From assembly GCF_041262525.1 (NCBI RefSeq), contig NZ_JBGCCK010000022.1, forward strand, positions 57,615 through 121,614: a stretch of DNA of 64,000 bases, read 5' to 3'. The DNA comes from Streptacidiphilus sp041262525 (GTDB taxonomy: Bacteria > Actinomycetota > Actinomycetes > Streptomycetales > Streptomycetaceae). Under the pieces are notes generated by a model. That model was not told where the DNA came from, made no database searches, and saw only the letters and a list, made by a program, of their open reading frames with translations. Shown here piece after piece: positions 42,353 to 54,910 of the stretch; within the stretch, counting starts at the first letter, position 1; each line of letters opens with the position of its first letter. Both the position numbers and the translations under genes were made by a program.

Positions 42353-43003
42353 TCACTGCCCCGTGCTCGCGCGCCCGGCCAGGCCGGCTCGGCGCAGCAC
42401 GAGCGCCTGGCGGATGTAGTCGAGGCCGCTGCCCACGGTGAGCAGGACAGCGACGCCCATCAGCCACCAGCGCGCGGAGGCCAGGGGTCCGGTCAGCACC
42501 AACACGTACATGCCGACCGCGATTCCCTGGGTCAGCGTCTTGAGCTTGCCGCCCCGGCTGGCGGGGATCACACCGAAGCGGATCACCCAGAAGCGCATCA
42601 GCGTGATGCCGATCTCGCGGACCAGGATCACGACCGTCACCCACCAGGCCAGATCGCCCAGCGCGGAGAGGCCGATCAGCGCGGTCCCCATGATCGCCTT
42701 GTCGGCGATCGGGTCGGCGATCTTGCCGAAGTCGGTGACCAGACCCATCCGGCGGGCGAGCTCGCCGTCGAAGAGGTCGGTGATCATCGCAACGGCGAAC
42801 GCCGCCCAGGCGTAGGCGCGCCATTTCGGATCGTGTCCGCCATCAGCGAACAAGAGCGCCGCGAAGAGCGGAACGATCAACAGACGCAGCATCGTCAGCG
42901 CGTTCGGGACGTTCCACAGGCTCGACCCCGTCGCCCCGCCGCCTGCGGGCGTGGCGATCGGAGCGCCCGTTCTCGCCGCTCCGCCCCCCGGCGTCTGTGT
43001 CAC
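42353..43003 (-). CDS. pgsA: CDP-diacylglycerol--glycerol-3-phosphate 3-phosphatidyltransferase
   Basis: Membrane enzyme of 216 aa making phosphatidylglycerol phosphate. The CDP-alcohol phosphotransferase motif is complete: DLFDGELARRMG (first Asp near 76) followed by VTDFGKIADPIADK, matching D-x2-DG-x2-AR-x8-G-x3-D-x3-D. Several hydrophobic segments flank it. The N-terminal 30 residues are Gly/Ala/Thr-rich. GTG at 43003 overlaps the rimO stop (GTGA). The related PgsA-like phosphatidylinositol-phosphate synthase is a possible alternative, but the rimO-pgsA-cinA context favours PgsA. Confidence 0.9.
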   Translation of the reverse strand: MTQTPGGGAARTGAPIATPAGGGATGSSLWNVPNALTMLRLLIVPLFAALLFADGGHDPKWRAYAWAAFAVAMITDLFDGELARRMGLVTDFGKIADPIADKAIMGTALIGLSALGDLAWWVTVVILVREIGITLMRFWVIRFGVIPASRGGKLKTLTQGIAVGMYVLVLTGPLASARWWLMGVAVLLTVGSGLDYIRQALVLRRAGLAGRASTGQ

Positions 43004-44463
43004 GCGCACACCTCGGCATACAGGTCGACGCCCTCGCTCGCGGTGACCTTGGCCTCGACCAGGTCCCCGACCGACAGCCCGTCCGTCGCGCCGAGCAGGA
43101 TGGTGATGCCGTCCGTCTCGGGCGCCTGGTGCGCGGCGCGCCCGATGACACCGTCCTCGCCGTCCTCCCCGCCGAGCGCCTCGACCAGCACGGTCACGCT
43201 GCTGCCGATCCGCTCCTCCGCGCGCTGCGCGGTGAGCTCCTCGGCCAGCCTGCTGATCTTGGCGAGCCGCTCGGCGACGACGTCCTCGGGCAGCTTGCCG
43301 TCGTAGTCGGCGGCCTCGGTGCCCTCCTCGTCGGAGTAGCCGAAGACGCCGATGGCGTCGAGGCGGGCGTGGGTGAGGAAGCGTTCCAGCTCGGCCAGGT
43401 CGGCCTCGGTCTCGCCGGGGAAGCCGACGATGAAGTTCGAGCGCGCGCCGGCCTCGGGGGCCTTGGCGCGGATCTGGTCCAGCAGCGCGAGGAAGCGGTC
43501 GGTGTCACCGAAACGGCGCATCCGGCGCAGCACGTTCGGCGCGGAGTGCTGGAAGGACAGGTCGAAGTAGGGCACGACCTTGTCGGTCCCGGTCAGCGCG
43601 TCGATCAGACCGGGACGCATCTCGGCGGGCTGCAGGTAGCTCACCCGCACCCGCTCGACACCCGGCACCTCGGCGAGCTCCGGCAGCAGAGTCTCCAGCA
43701 GCCGGATGTCCCCGAGGTCCTTGCCGTAGGAGGTGTTGTTCTCGCTGACCAGCATGACCTCGCGGACGCCCTGCTCGGCGAGCCAGCGGGTCTCGTTCAG
43801 CACGTCGGACGGCCGCCGCGAGAGGAAGGACCCACGGAAGGCCGGGATCGCGCAGAAGCTGCAGCGCCGGTCGCAGCCGGACGCGAGCTTGACCGAAGCA
43901 ACGGGGCTGTCGTCCAGCCGCCGGCGCAGGGTCCTCGGCCCGGACGCGGGGGCGACGCCCTCCGGGAGGTCCGCGACCTCGGTGACGCCCTGGCCGTGCC
44001 CGGGGGTCGCGACGGCCTCGGCGGCGGCCTGCCGCTCGACGGGGGTCAGCGGAAGCAGCTTCCGGCGGTCGCGCGGGACGTGCGACTCGTGCTTGCCGCC
44101 GGAGAGGATGTTCTGCAGCCGCTCGGTGATGTCGGCGTAGTCGTCGAAGCCGAGCACGGCGTCGGCCTCGGGCAGCGCCTCGGCGAGCTCCTTGCCGTAG
44201 CGCTCGGCCATGCAGCCGACGGCGACGACGGCCTGAGTGCGGCCGTGACCCTTGAGGTCGTTGGCCTCAAGCAGGGCGTCGACAGAGTCCTTCTTGGCGG
44301 CCTCGACGAAGCCGCAGGTATTGACGACGGCGACGTCCGCGTCGGCGGCGTCGGCGACGAGCTCCCAGCCGTCGGCTTCCAGCCGCCCGGCGAGTTCCTC
44401 GGAATCGACCTCGTTGCGGGCGCATCCAAGGGTGACAAGGGCGACTGTGCGGCGTTCGGGCAT
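43000..44463 (-). CDS. rimO: Ribosomal protein S12 methylthiotransferase RimO
   Basis: Radical SAM enzyme that methylthiolates the conserved Asp of ribosomal protein S12; 487 aa. UPF0004 domain cysteines are in VTLGCARNEVDSEEL, VVNTCGFVEAAKKDS and AVGCMAERYG. The radical SAM motif CDRRCSFC lies near residues 197-204. A linker with many Pro/Arg residues (about 125-165) is longer than in E. coli. A TRAM-like domain ends the protein. ATG 44463 has TAACCT (44471-44476, complement) 7 nt upstream and no ribosome binding site, so leaderless translation is likely. Confidence 0.93.
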   Translation of the reverse strand: MPERRTVALVTLGCARNEVDSEELAGRLEADGWELVADAADADVAVVNTCGFVEAAKKDSVDALLEANDLKGHGRTQAVVAVGCMAERYGKELAEALPEADAVLGFDDYADITERLQNILSGGKHESHVPRDRRKLLPLTPVERQAAAEAVATPGHGQGVTEVADLPEGVAPASGPRTLRRRLDDSPVASVKLASGCDRRCSFCAIPAFRGSFLSRRPSDVLNETRWLAEQGVREVMLVSENNTSYGKDLGDIRLLETLLPELAEVPGVERVRVSYLQPAEMRPGLIDALTGTDKVVPYFDLSFQHSAPNVLRRMRRFGDTDRFLALLDQIRAKAPEAGARSNFIVGFPGETEADLAELERFLTHARLDAIGVFGYSDEEGTEAADYDGKLPEDVVAERLAKISRLAEELTAQRAEERIGSSVTVLVEALGGEDGEDGVIGRAAHQAPETDGITILLGATDGLSVGDLVEAKVTASEGVDLYAEVCA

Positions 44464-44515
44464 GTCGCCAAGGTTACCGAGGTTTTGCACAAGCCCGAGC
44501 ATTGGGCAAGCGGAT

Positions 44516-44635
44516 CACCATCAGGGGCGCGGGGAACTGCGCGAGAAACCACCCGGTGCGGATGGCCCTGCGCGATCGGGGCTCTACGTCCGAGGGTGGC
44601 TTGTCGCGCAGTTCCCCGCGCCCCTGAGGTGCAAC
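44516..44635 (+). repeat. Dispersed inverted-repeat element, copy D
   Basis: Arms with CAGGGGCGCGGGGAACTGCG (from 44522) and its inverse CGCAGTTCCCCGCGCCCCTG (about 44608-44627) enclose a centre holding GTGCGGATGGCCCTGCGCG. It lies between the rodZ-like gene and rimO, both minus-strand, where it could terminate the rodZ-like transcript. Confidence 0.88.
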
Positions 44636-44692
44636 CGACCCTCCGTCGTAACCTGTCGCGCCCACGCGCCGAAGGCGCAAATTGCCCGAAGG

Positions 44693-45514
44693 TCAGCCCG
44701 CGACAGGGTCGCCCGGGGTGTAGGTGACGTTGACCACCTGGCCGTCCGCTCCGACCGAGCCGAGGTCCTTGCCGTTGGCCCAGACGTGCACCGCCCCCGC
44801 GTTCCCGAGGACCAGCTTCAGCTGCTTCGCGTCCGTGAAGGTCTGCGTCTGTCCCTGGGCCAGGTCTCCCTGGAACAGCACACGCCCCGCGCCGTCCTTC
44901 ACCAGAAGCCAGCTGTCCGCGTTCTGCGCGGCCAGCTTCACCGTGACCTTGCCCGCCGGCGCCGCCGCGATCGCGCTCGGCTTGACCGGGGCCGCCGCCG
45001 GGGCGCTCGGGTGGAGGACCGGGCCGATCGACGGCGAAGCCGTCACGCTCGGGACCACCGCGGACGCGGTCGGCGCCTTCGGGCCGCCGCTCGCCAGGTT
45101 GAAGCCGATCACTGCGACGACCACGACGATCGCGGCGACCATCGCCGCCGTCCAGTTCGGCCGGCGGCGCTCCGTGGAGATCCTGCGGTCGCCCGCCGTC
45201 TCGAAGAGCGGGACCTTCGCCAGCTGCGGGCTGCCGCCGTGGGCCGCGTCGTAGCGCCGCACCAGTTCGTCGCCGTCGACCCCGACGGCCTTCGCGATGG
45301 CGCGGACGTGACCGCGGGCGTAGAAGTCTCCGCCGCAGCGGGAGAAGTCGTCCTCCTCGATGCCCTGCACGATCGGCACGCGGACGCGTGTCTGCGCGCT
45401 GACCTCCTCGACGCTCAGCTCCGCAGCGATGCGCGCGGAACCGAGCACCTGCCCGATCGAGGGCTCGTGCCGGGTGGGCTCGGGCGATTCGGGAGAGGTC
45501 GTGCCGGTCGTCAC
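44693..45514 (-). CDS. RodZ-like HTH/TM/DUF4115 protein
   Basis: A 273-aa protein with an N-terminal RodZ-type HTH (IGQVLGSARIAAELSVEEVS, then TRVRVPIVQGIEEDDFSRCG and FYARGHVRAIAKAVGVD), a single TM helix (about 128-147, MVAAIVVVVAVIGFNL), a Pro/Ala/Ser-rich extracytoplasmic spacer and a DUF4115 domain (about 195-270). RodZ proteins organise MreB-dependent wall synthesis; in Streptomyces this copy lies next to ftsK. GTG 45514 has GGAAAGG 8 nt upstream. A direct role in cell shape is inferred. Confidence 0.85.
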   Translation of the reverse strand: MTTGTTSPESPEPTRHEPSIGQVLGSARIAAELSVEEVSAQTRVRVPIVQGIEEDDFSRCGGDFYARGHVRAIAKAVGVDGDELVRRYDAAHGGSPQLAKVPLFETAGDRRISTERRRPNWTAAMVAAIVVVVAVIGFNLASGGPKAPTASAVVPSVTASPSIGPVLHPSAPAAAPVKPSAIAAAPAGKVTVKLAAQNADSWLLVKDGAGRVLFQGDLAQGQTQTFTDAKQLKLVLGNAGAVHVWANGKDLGSVGADGQVVNVTYTPGDPVAG

Positions 45515-45807
45515 AAGGGGCGCCTTTCCAACGTGGGCGGCCAGGCTTCTGCACGGGGGTGGCGACCCCCGGAGAACGCCGTCGAAGCACCAGTCTAGGG
45601 GGCGGGTCCGGACCTCGCTCAACCGGGATTCGGCCGAATGTGAAGCTCTGCGTCCGGATCGTTACCGAGACGGTCGGCCCCTGGATCCGCCCTGTGAGGG
45701 GAGGGAGATGACGGAGTGTCGGAAGTGGGGACGCGAAGGTGCTCCGATCGGTTCCCCGCCGTCCCCGTCAACGACAAGGAGACCAGACCGGATACGCGTT
45801 CGCGCGC
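45515..45807. other. Gap between ftsK and rodZ-like gene
   Basis: This 293-bp gap holds the rodZ-like promoter and the ftsK 3' region. A plus-strand frame at 45708-45827 (39 codons, MTECRKWGRE...) directly follows a GGGGAGGGAG run, but the run touches the ATG and the frame overlaps ftsK, so I do not call it a gene. Confidence 0.4.
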
Positions 45808-48636
45808 TCATTCCCCCCGGAGGGTGAGCAGCACGCCGTCCAGCTCGTCCGGCTGGATCAGCACGTCACGGGCCTTGGAGCCCTCGCTCGGGCCGACGAT
45901 CCCGCGCGACTCCATCAGGTCCATCAGTCGGCCCGCCTTGGCGAAACCGACCCGCAGCTTGCGCTGGAGCATCGAGGTCGACCCGAACTGGCTGTTGACG
46001 ACCAGTTCGGCGGCCTGGACCAGCAGGTCCATGTCGTCGCCGATCTCCTCGTCGATCTCCTTCTTCGGCCCCGAGCCCACCGTCACGTCGTTCCGGTACT
46101 CCGCCTGCAGCTGCGCCTTGCAGTGCTCGACGACGGCGGCGACCTCCTCCTCCGTCACGAACGCGCCCTGCATGCGCACCGGCTTGCCCGAGCCCATCGG
46201 CAGGAAGAGCGCGTCGCCCTTGCCGATCAGCTTCTCCGCGCCGGGCTGGTCGAGGATGACCCGGCTGTCGGCGAGCGAGGAGGTGGCGAAGGCGAGCCGG
46301 GACGGCACGTTCGCCTTGATCAGGCCGGTGACCACGTCGACCGAGGGCCGCTGGGTGGCGAGCACCAGGTGAATGCCGGCCGCGCGGGCCAGCTGGGTGA
46401 TGCGGACGATCGAGTCCTCGACGTCGCGCGGGGCGACCATCATCAGGTCGGCGAGCTCGTCGACGATCACCAGCAGGTAGGGGTAGGGCGTCAGCACGCG
46501 CTCGCTGCCGAGTGGCGGCTGGAGTTTGCCTGAGCGCACCGCGCGGTTGAAGTCGTCCACGTGGCGGAAGCCGAAGGCGGCCAGGTCGTCGTAGCGCAGG
46601 TCCATCTCGCGGACAACCCACTGCAGCGCCTCGGCGGCCTTCTTCGGGTTGGTGATGATCGGCGTGATCAGGTGCGGCACGCCCTCGTACGCGGTCAGCT
46701 CGACGCGCTTGGGGTCGACCAGGACCAGCCGCACGTCGTCCGGGGTGGCCCGCATCAGCACCGAGGTGATCAGGCAGTTGATGCAGGAGGACTTGCCCGC
46801 GCCGGTGGCGCCGGCGACGAGGATGTGCGGCATCTTGGTGAGGTTCGCCATCACCGTCTGGCCCTCGACGTCCTTGCCCATGCCGACGAGCATCGGGTGC
46901 AGGTCGCCGGTGGCCGCGCCGGAGCGGAGCAGGTCGCCGAGGTTGACCATCTCCCTGTCGGTGTTCGGGATCTCGATGCCGACGGCGGACTTGCCCGGGA
47001 TGGGGCTGATGATCCGGACGTCCGGGCTGGCGACTGCGTAGGCGATGTTCTTGGCCAGCGCGGTGATCCGCTCGACCTTGACCGCCGGGCCCAGCTCGAC
47101 CTCGTAGCGGGTGACCGTCGGCCCTCGGGTGAAGCCGGTGACAGCGGCGTCGACCTTGAACTCCGCGAAGACGCCCATGAGCGAGGCGACGATGTCGTCG
47201 TTGGCCTTGCTGCGCGCCTTGCCCGGACCGCCGCGTGTCAGCACGTCGGGCGAGGGCAGCCGGTAGGTCCCCCCTCCCCCAGCCTCCGGCCGGGGGTGCC
47301 CCCCTGGGAGCCGCAGCTGCTCGGAGCGGAGCGGCGGGATGCCGCCCGTCGCGGCGTCAGCGCCCTCGGCGGCGGCGTCCTCCCTGCGTGCGCCGGGCAG
47401 CGGCACGTCGGGCGCCTGCTCCGGCATCGGCGGGATGTCGGCCTTCTCGAACTCGACGGGCGGCGGCACGTCGCTCGGCGGCGTGCGGTCCTTGACCCGG
47501 CCGAGCACGTCCGCGAGCGCGGGCGAGGGCAGCACGCCGTGCTGCACCGCGCCGTCGAGCTCGGCGGCCGCGGCTGCGGCAACGCCGATGGTGTCGAAGG
47601 GATCCGGCTGGTCCTGGTCCGCGCCCGCCCCGATCCGGCGGCGCGGACGCCGACGGCGGGGCGCGGCGGCGCCCTCGCGCTCCAGCTGATTGCGCTTCTC
47701 CAGCAGCACCGCGCGCTCCTCCGGCGTGCCGGGCTCGCCCTCGAAGTCGTGGATCGACGCGCCGCCGTCCGCACCGCCGTCCGCACCGAAGCCCAGGCCG
47801 TCCAGGCCCGCGTCCTGGTCGAACTGGTCCTGGTCGCCGGGCTGCGGGAGCGGTTCGATGAGGGAGAGGCGCTCGCCGAGCAGCCGGAGCCGCTGCGGGA
47901 TCTGGTTGACCGGCGTCGCGGTGACCACCAGCAGGCCGAAGAAGGAGACCAGCACCAGGAACGGCACGGCCAGCGCCGGCCCGGCCGCGGACATCAGCCA
48001 GCGCGAGGCGGCCAGACCGATCAGCCCGCCGGATTCGCGGATCCTGGTCGCACCCGCCTGGAAACCGGGCGCGCCGCAGCTGATGTGGATCAAGCCGAGC
48101 ACGCCGGTGGTCAACGCGCCCAGACCGATGACGATCCGTCCGTTGGCCTCGGGACGCTCCGGATGCCGCATCAGCCGCACCGCGATGCCGAAGAGCAGCA
48201 GCGGCACGACGACGGTCAGCTGACCGAACGCGCCCTTGACCCCGTCGGTCACCAGGATCCCGAGCCAGCCCTGCGGATCCGACCAGGAGCCGGCCGCGAC
48301 GAGCAGCGCCAGCCCGATCAGCAGCAGCGCCAGGCCGTCCTTGCGATGCGCCGGGTGGAGGCCCTTCGCGCCGTTGCCGAAGCCGCGGGCGACCGCGCCG
48401 ACGCCGTGCGCCATACCGAGCCAGCCGCCGCGCACGGCGCGGTAGGCGATCGGCTTGGGAGGGGCGGGCTTCGGCGCGGCGGCGGGGGCGGCCGCCTTCT
48501 TGGCCGGAGCCGCCTTCTTCGAGGGTGTGGCTTTTTTGGCGGGCGCCTTCTTCGCGGCGGCCTTGGCAGGCGTGGCCTTCTTCGCCGTCCCCGCGCCTCG
48601 GGTCTGCGAACCGCTTCCGGACGTGCGTGTGGCCAT
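45808..48636 (-). CDS. ftsK: DNA translocase FtsK/SpoIIIE
   Basis: Septal DNA pump of 942 aa that clears chromosomes during sporulation septation. The N-terminal Lys/Ala/Pro-rich tail (about 1-60, KKAAPAKKAAAPAAAP) resembles histone H1 and is typical for Streptomyces. Four to five TM segments follow (about 95-260), then a long Pro/Gly/Arg-rich linker (about 270-480). The motor contains GATGAGKSSCINCL (Walker A Lys near 615), LLVIVDELADLMM (Walker B) and ATQRPSVDVVTGLIKAN. The gamma winged helix is at the C-terminus. ATG 48636 lies 7 nt from TAATCT (48644-48649, complement); no ribosome binding site, so probably leaderless. Confidence 0.95.
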   Translation of the reverse strand: MATRTSGSGSQTRGAGTAKKATPAKAAAKKAPAKKATPSKKAAPAKKAAAPAAAPKPAPPKPIAYRAVRGGWLGMAHGVGAVARGFGNGAKGLHPAHRKDGLALLLIGLALLVAAGSWSDPQGWLGILVTDGVKGAFGQLTVVVPLLLFGIAVRLMRHPERPEANGRIVIGLGALTTGVLGLIHISCGAPGFQAGATRIRESGGLIGLAASRWLMSAAGPALAVPFLVLVSFFGLLVVTATPVNQIPQRLRLLGERLSLIEPLPQPGDQDQFDQDAGLDGLGFGADGGADGGASIHDFEGEPGTPEERAVLLEKRNQLEREGAAAPRRRRPRRRIGAGADQDQPDPFDTIGVAAAAAAELDGAVQHGVLPSPALADVLGRVKDRTPPSDVPPPVEFEKADIPPMPEQAPDVPLPGARREDAAAEGADAATGGIPPLRSEQLRLPGGHPRPEAGGGGTYRLPSPDVLTRGGPGKARSKANDDIVASLMGVFAEFKVDAAVTGFTRGPTVTRYEVELGPAVKVERITALAKNIAYAVASPDVRIISPIPGKSAVGIEIPNTDREMVNLGDLLRSGAATGDLHPMLVGMGKDVEGQTVMANLTKMPHILVAGATGAGKSSCINCLITSVLMRATPDDVRLVLVDPKRVELTAYEGVPHLITPIITNPKKAAEALQWVVREMDLRYDDLAAFGFRHVDDFNRAVRSGKLQPPLGSERVLTPYPYLLVIVDELADLMMVAPRDVEDSIVRITQLARAAGIHLVLATQRPSVDVVTGLIKANVPSRLAFATSSLADSRVILDQPGAEKLIGKGDALFLPMGSGKPVRMQGAFVTEEEVAAVVEHCKAQLQAEYRNDVTVGSGPKKEIDEEIGDDMDLLVQAAELVVNSQFGSTSMLQRKLRVGFAKAGRLMDLMESRGIVGPSEGSKARDVLIQPDELDGVLLTLRGE

Positions 48637-48787
48637 GGCGTTCAGATTACTAGGGGGAACAGAAGCGCAACACGTGCCGCACGCCGTTGCTCCGAACGTG
48701 TCGTGCCGCATACGGCCACCTGCGCCGCGTCAAGCGCGACACGCTGTCAGCTGTCGGGAATTCCGGTGCGATTGCCGACGCCGGGCG

Positions 48788-49411
48788 TCAGACGGGGCCC
48801 AGTGCGTCCAGGGCGCGGCGCAGCCCGGCCAGGCGGCGTTCCAGGTGTGTGGCGGTGGCGACGGTGGCGGGCTCCGCGGTGTCGCCGAGCTGCTTGGTCA
48901 GCGCCTCGGCCTGCTCCTCGACGGCGGCCAGCCGGGCCGAGAACTCGGCCAGCAGGGTCGCGCCGGGCGTCTGCCCGGCCTCCAACTGCAGACGCAGCAG
49001 TGCGGCCTGCTCCTTGAGCTGGCAGTTCTTCATGTAGAGCTCGACGAAGACGGAGACCTTCGCGCGCAGCACCCACGGGTCGAAGGGTTTGGAGATGTAG
49101 TCCACCGCGCCGGCCGCGTAGCCGCGGAAGGTGTGGTGCGGACCGTGGTTGATCGCGGTCAGGAAGATGATCGGGATGTCCCGCGTCCGCTCGCGGCGCT
49201 TGATGTGGGCGGCGGTCTCGAAGCCGTCCATGCCCGGCATCTGCACGTCCAGCAGGATGACCGCGAAGTCGTCGTTCAGCAGCGCCTTCAGCGCCTCCTC
49301 GCCCGACCCGGCCCGGACCAGCGTCTGGTCCAGGGCGGAGAGGATCGCCTCCAGAGCGAGGAGGTTCTCCGCGCGGTCGTCGACCAGGAGGATCTTGGCC
49401 TTCTGCACCAT
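48788..49411 (-). CDS. osaB: Response regulator OsaB (no DNA-binding domain)
   Basis: A 207-aa protein: a receiver domain (about 1-125) with LLVDDRAENLLALEAILSAL, LLDVQMPGMDGFETAA (phospho-Asp near 55), FLTAI and SKPFDPWVLRAKVSVFVEL, then a predicted coiled coil (about 120-205). No DNA-binding domain is present, as in S. coelicolor OsaB, required for osmoadaptation and aerial growth. ATG 49411 has GAGGAGG 7 nt upstream. It lies downstream of the hybrid kinase osaA and upstream of ftsK, the order known for this locus. Confidence 0.9.
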   Translation of the reverse strand: MVQKAKILLVDDRAENLLALEAILSALDQTLVRAGSGEEALKALLNDDFAVILLDVQMPGMDGFETAAHIKRRERTRDIPIIFLTAINHGPHHTFRGYAAGAVDYISKPFDPWVLRAKVSVFVELYMKNCQLKEQAALLRLQLEAGQTPGATLLAEFSARLAAVEEQAEALTKQLGDTAEPATVATATHLERRLAGLRRALDALGPV

Positions 49412-49835
49412 GGCCTGCCCTCCTCGTGCCGCCCCCACTGCGGGCGCGACGGCCCCAGCCGCTCCCCGGTACGTGTCGGACCCGTTCGCCGCTCGTGTGT
49501 CCACAACTGTCCTGCCGACGGTCATGCTAGCCGCACCTCACTGCCCGCCACCCGGTGACCCAGCCAGTACCGGTAGCAACGCCGAGTGACCTTATCCGGT
49601 TCCTGTGTCCCAGAGCCACCACCCTTACGAGTGGGGACAACTCGATCCGGCCGGATCCGACGACGCGGGTTCCGGTCAGATGCCCCGAAGTCGCCCGCCG
49701 CCAACCCTGCTGCGCGCGCTGCGGGACGCATATGCCGCTGACCCGTGCGCGCCTGGACGATCGGCTCCCACGGTCCCGTCTGCACGGGCGTCAGGACCTT
49801 TCCCTCTCCGCTCCCTTGGGCTCCGCTCCGTTCCC
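49412..49835. other. Gap between osaA and osaB
   Basis: This 424-bp gap between two minus-strand genes must contain the osaB promoter. I searched the minus strand for a SigB-type GGGTAC/T box and found none convincing. Direct repeats of CTCCGCTCC occur near 49806-49830. No gene is supported. Confidence 0.4.
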
Positions 49836-54539
<4,704 letters not shown>

Positions 54540-54632
54540 CGGCGTGCCTCCAGAGTTGCGTTGATTGCCCCGCGGTCGCCCGGCGCGGTCGCGCGCGCGT
54601 GGGACGCATCCCACAATCTAACGACCCGGAGG

Positions 54633-54668
54633 GGTTCTGCGAGGGTGCCGACGGGTATCGAGGGGTAT
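54633..54668 (+). promoter_or_regulatory. Candidate tandem SigB-type promoters upstream of osaC
   Basis: Two overlapping matches to the Streptomyces SigB consensus (GnnT, 14-16 nt, GGGTAY): GGTT (54633-54636) with GGGTAT (54653-54658), and GGGT (54643-54646) with GGGTAT (54663-54668), both with 16-nt spacers. They point toward osaC, about 245 nt upstream of its start. The match is by eye only. Confidence 0.4.
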
Positions 54669-54864
54669 CGGCTCGGCTGGGGCGCTTCTGATCGAACGCC
54701 CGAGCGGGGCCGCGATCTGTCAGGTTCAGATCGAGTCACCGAACGTACCGGCTTCGCTCCCGAAGTGGAATCCGGGTCAGTAACCTGGCGGCGACAACCG
54801 ACGTTGGGCCAGTGCCGCACAGCAGTCGTGACAGCCGTCGTCCGCCGCCCGGTAACGTGTGTGC

Positions 54865-54890
54865 CCGGTAGCCCGACAGCCGGTAGCCCG
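54865..54890 (+). repeat. Direct repeat CCGGTAGCCCG just before osaC
   Basis: Two exact copies of the 11-mer CCGGTAGCCCG at 54865-54875 and 54880-54890 are 15 bp apart, directly before the osaC ribosome binding site. They may be a regulator site or a simple duplication. The rest of the 371-bp osaA-osaC gap (54540-54910) shows no gene. Confidence 0.5.
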
Positions 54891-54910
54891 GCAGAAGGAG
54901 GAGGCGCCTC

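Noticed and set aside
45708..45827. 39-codon plus-strand frame after a GGGGAGGGAG run.
   Set aside because: The G-rich run touches the ATG with no spacing, the frame overlaps ftsK, and the peptide resembles nothing recognisable.
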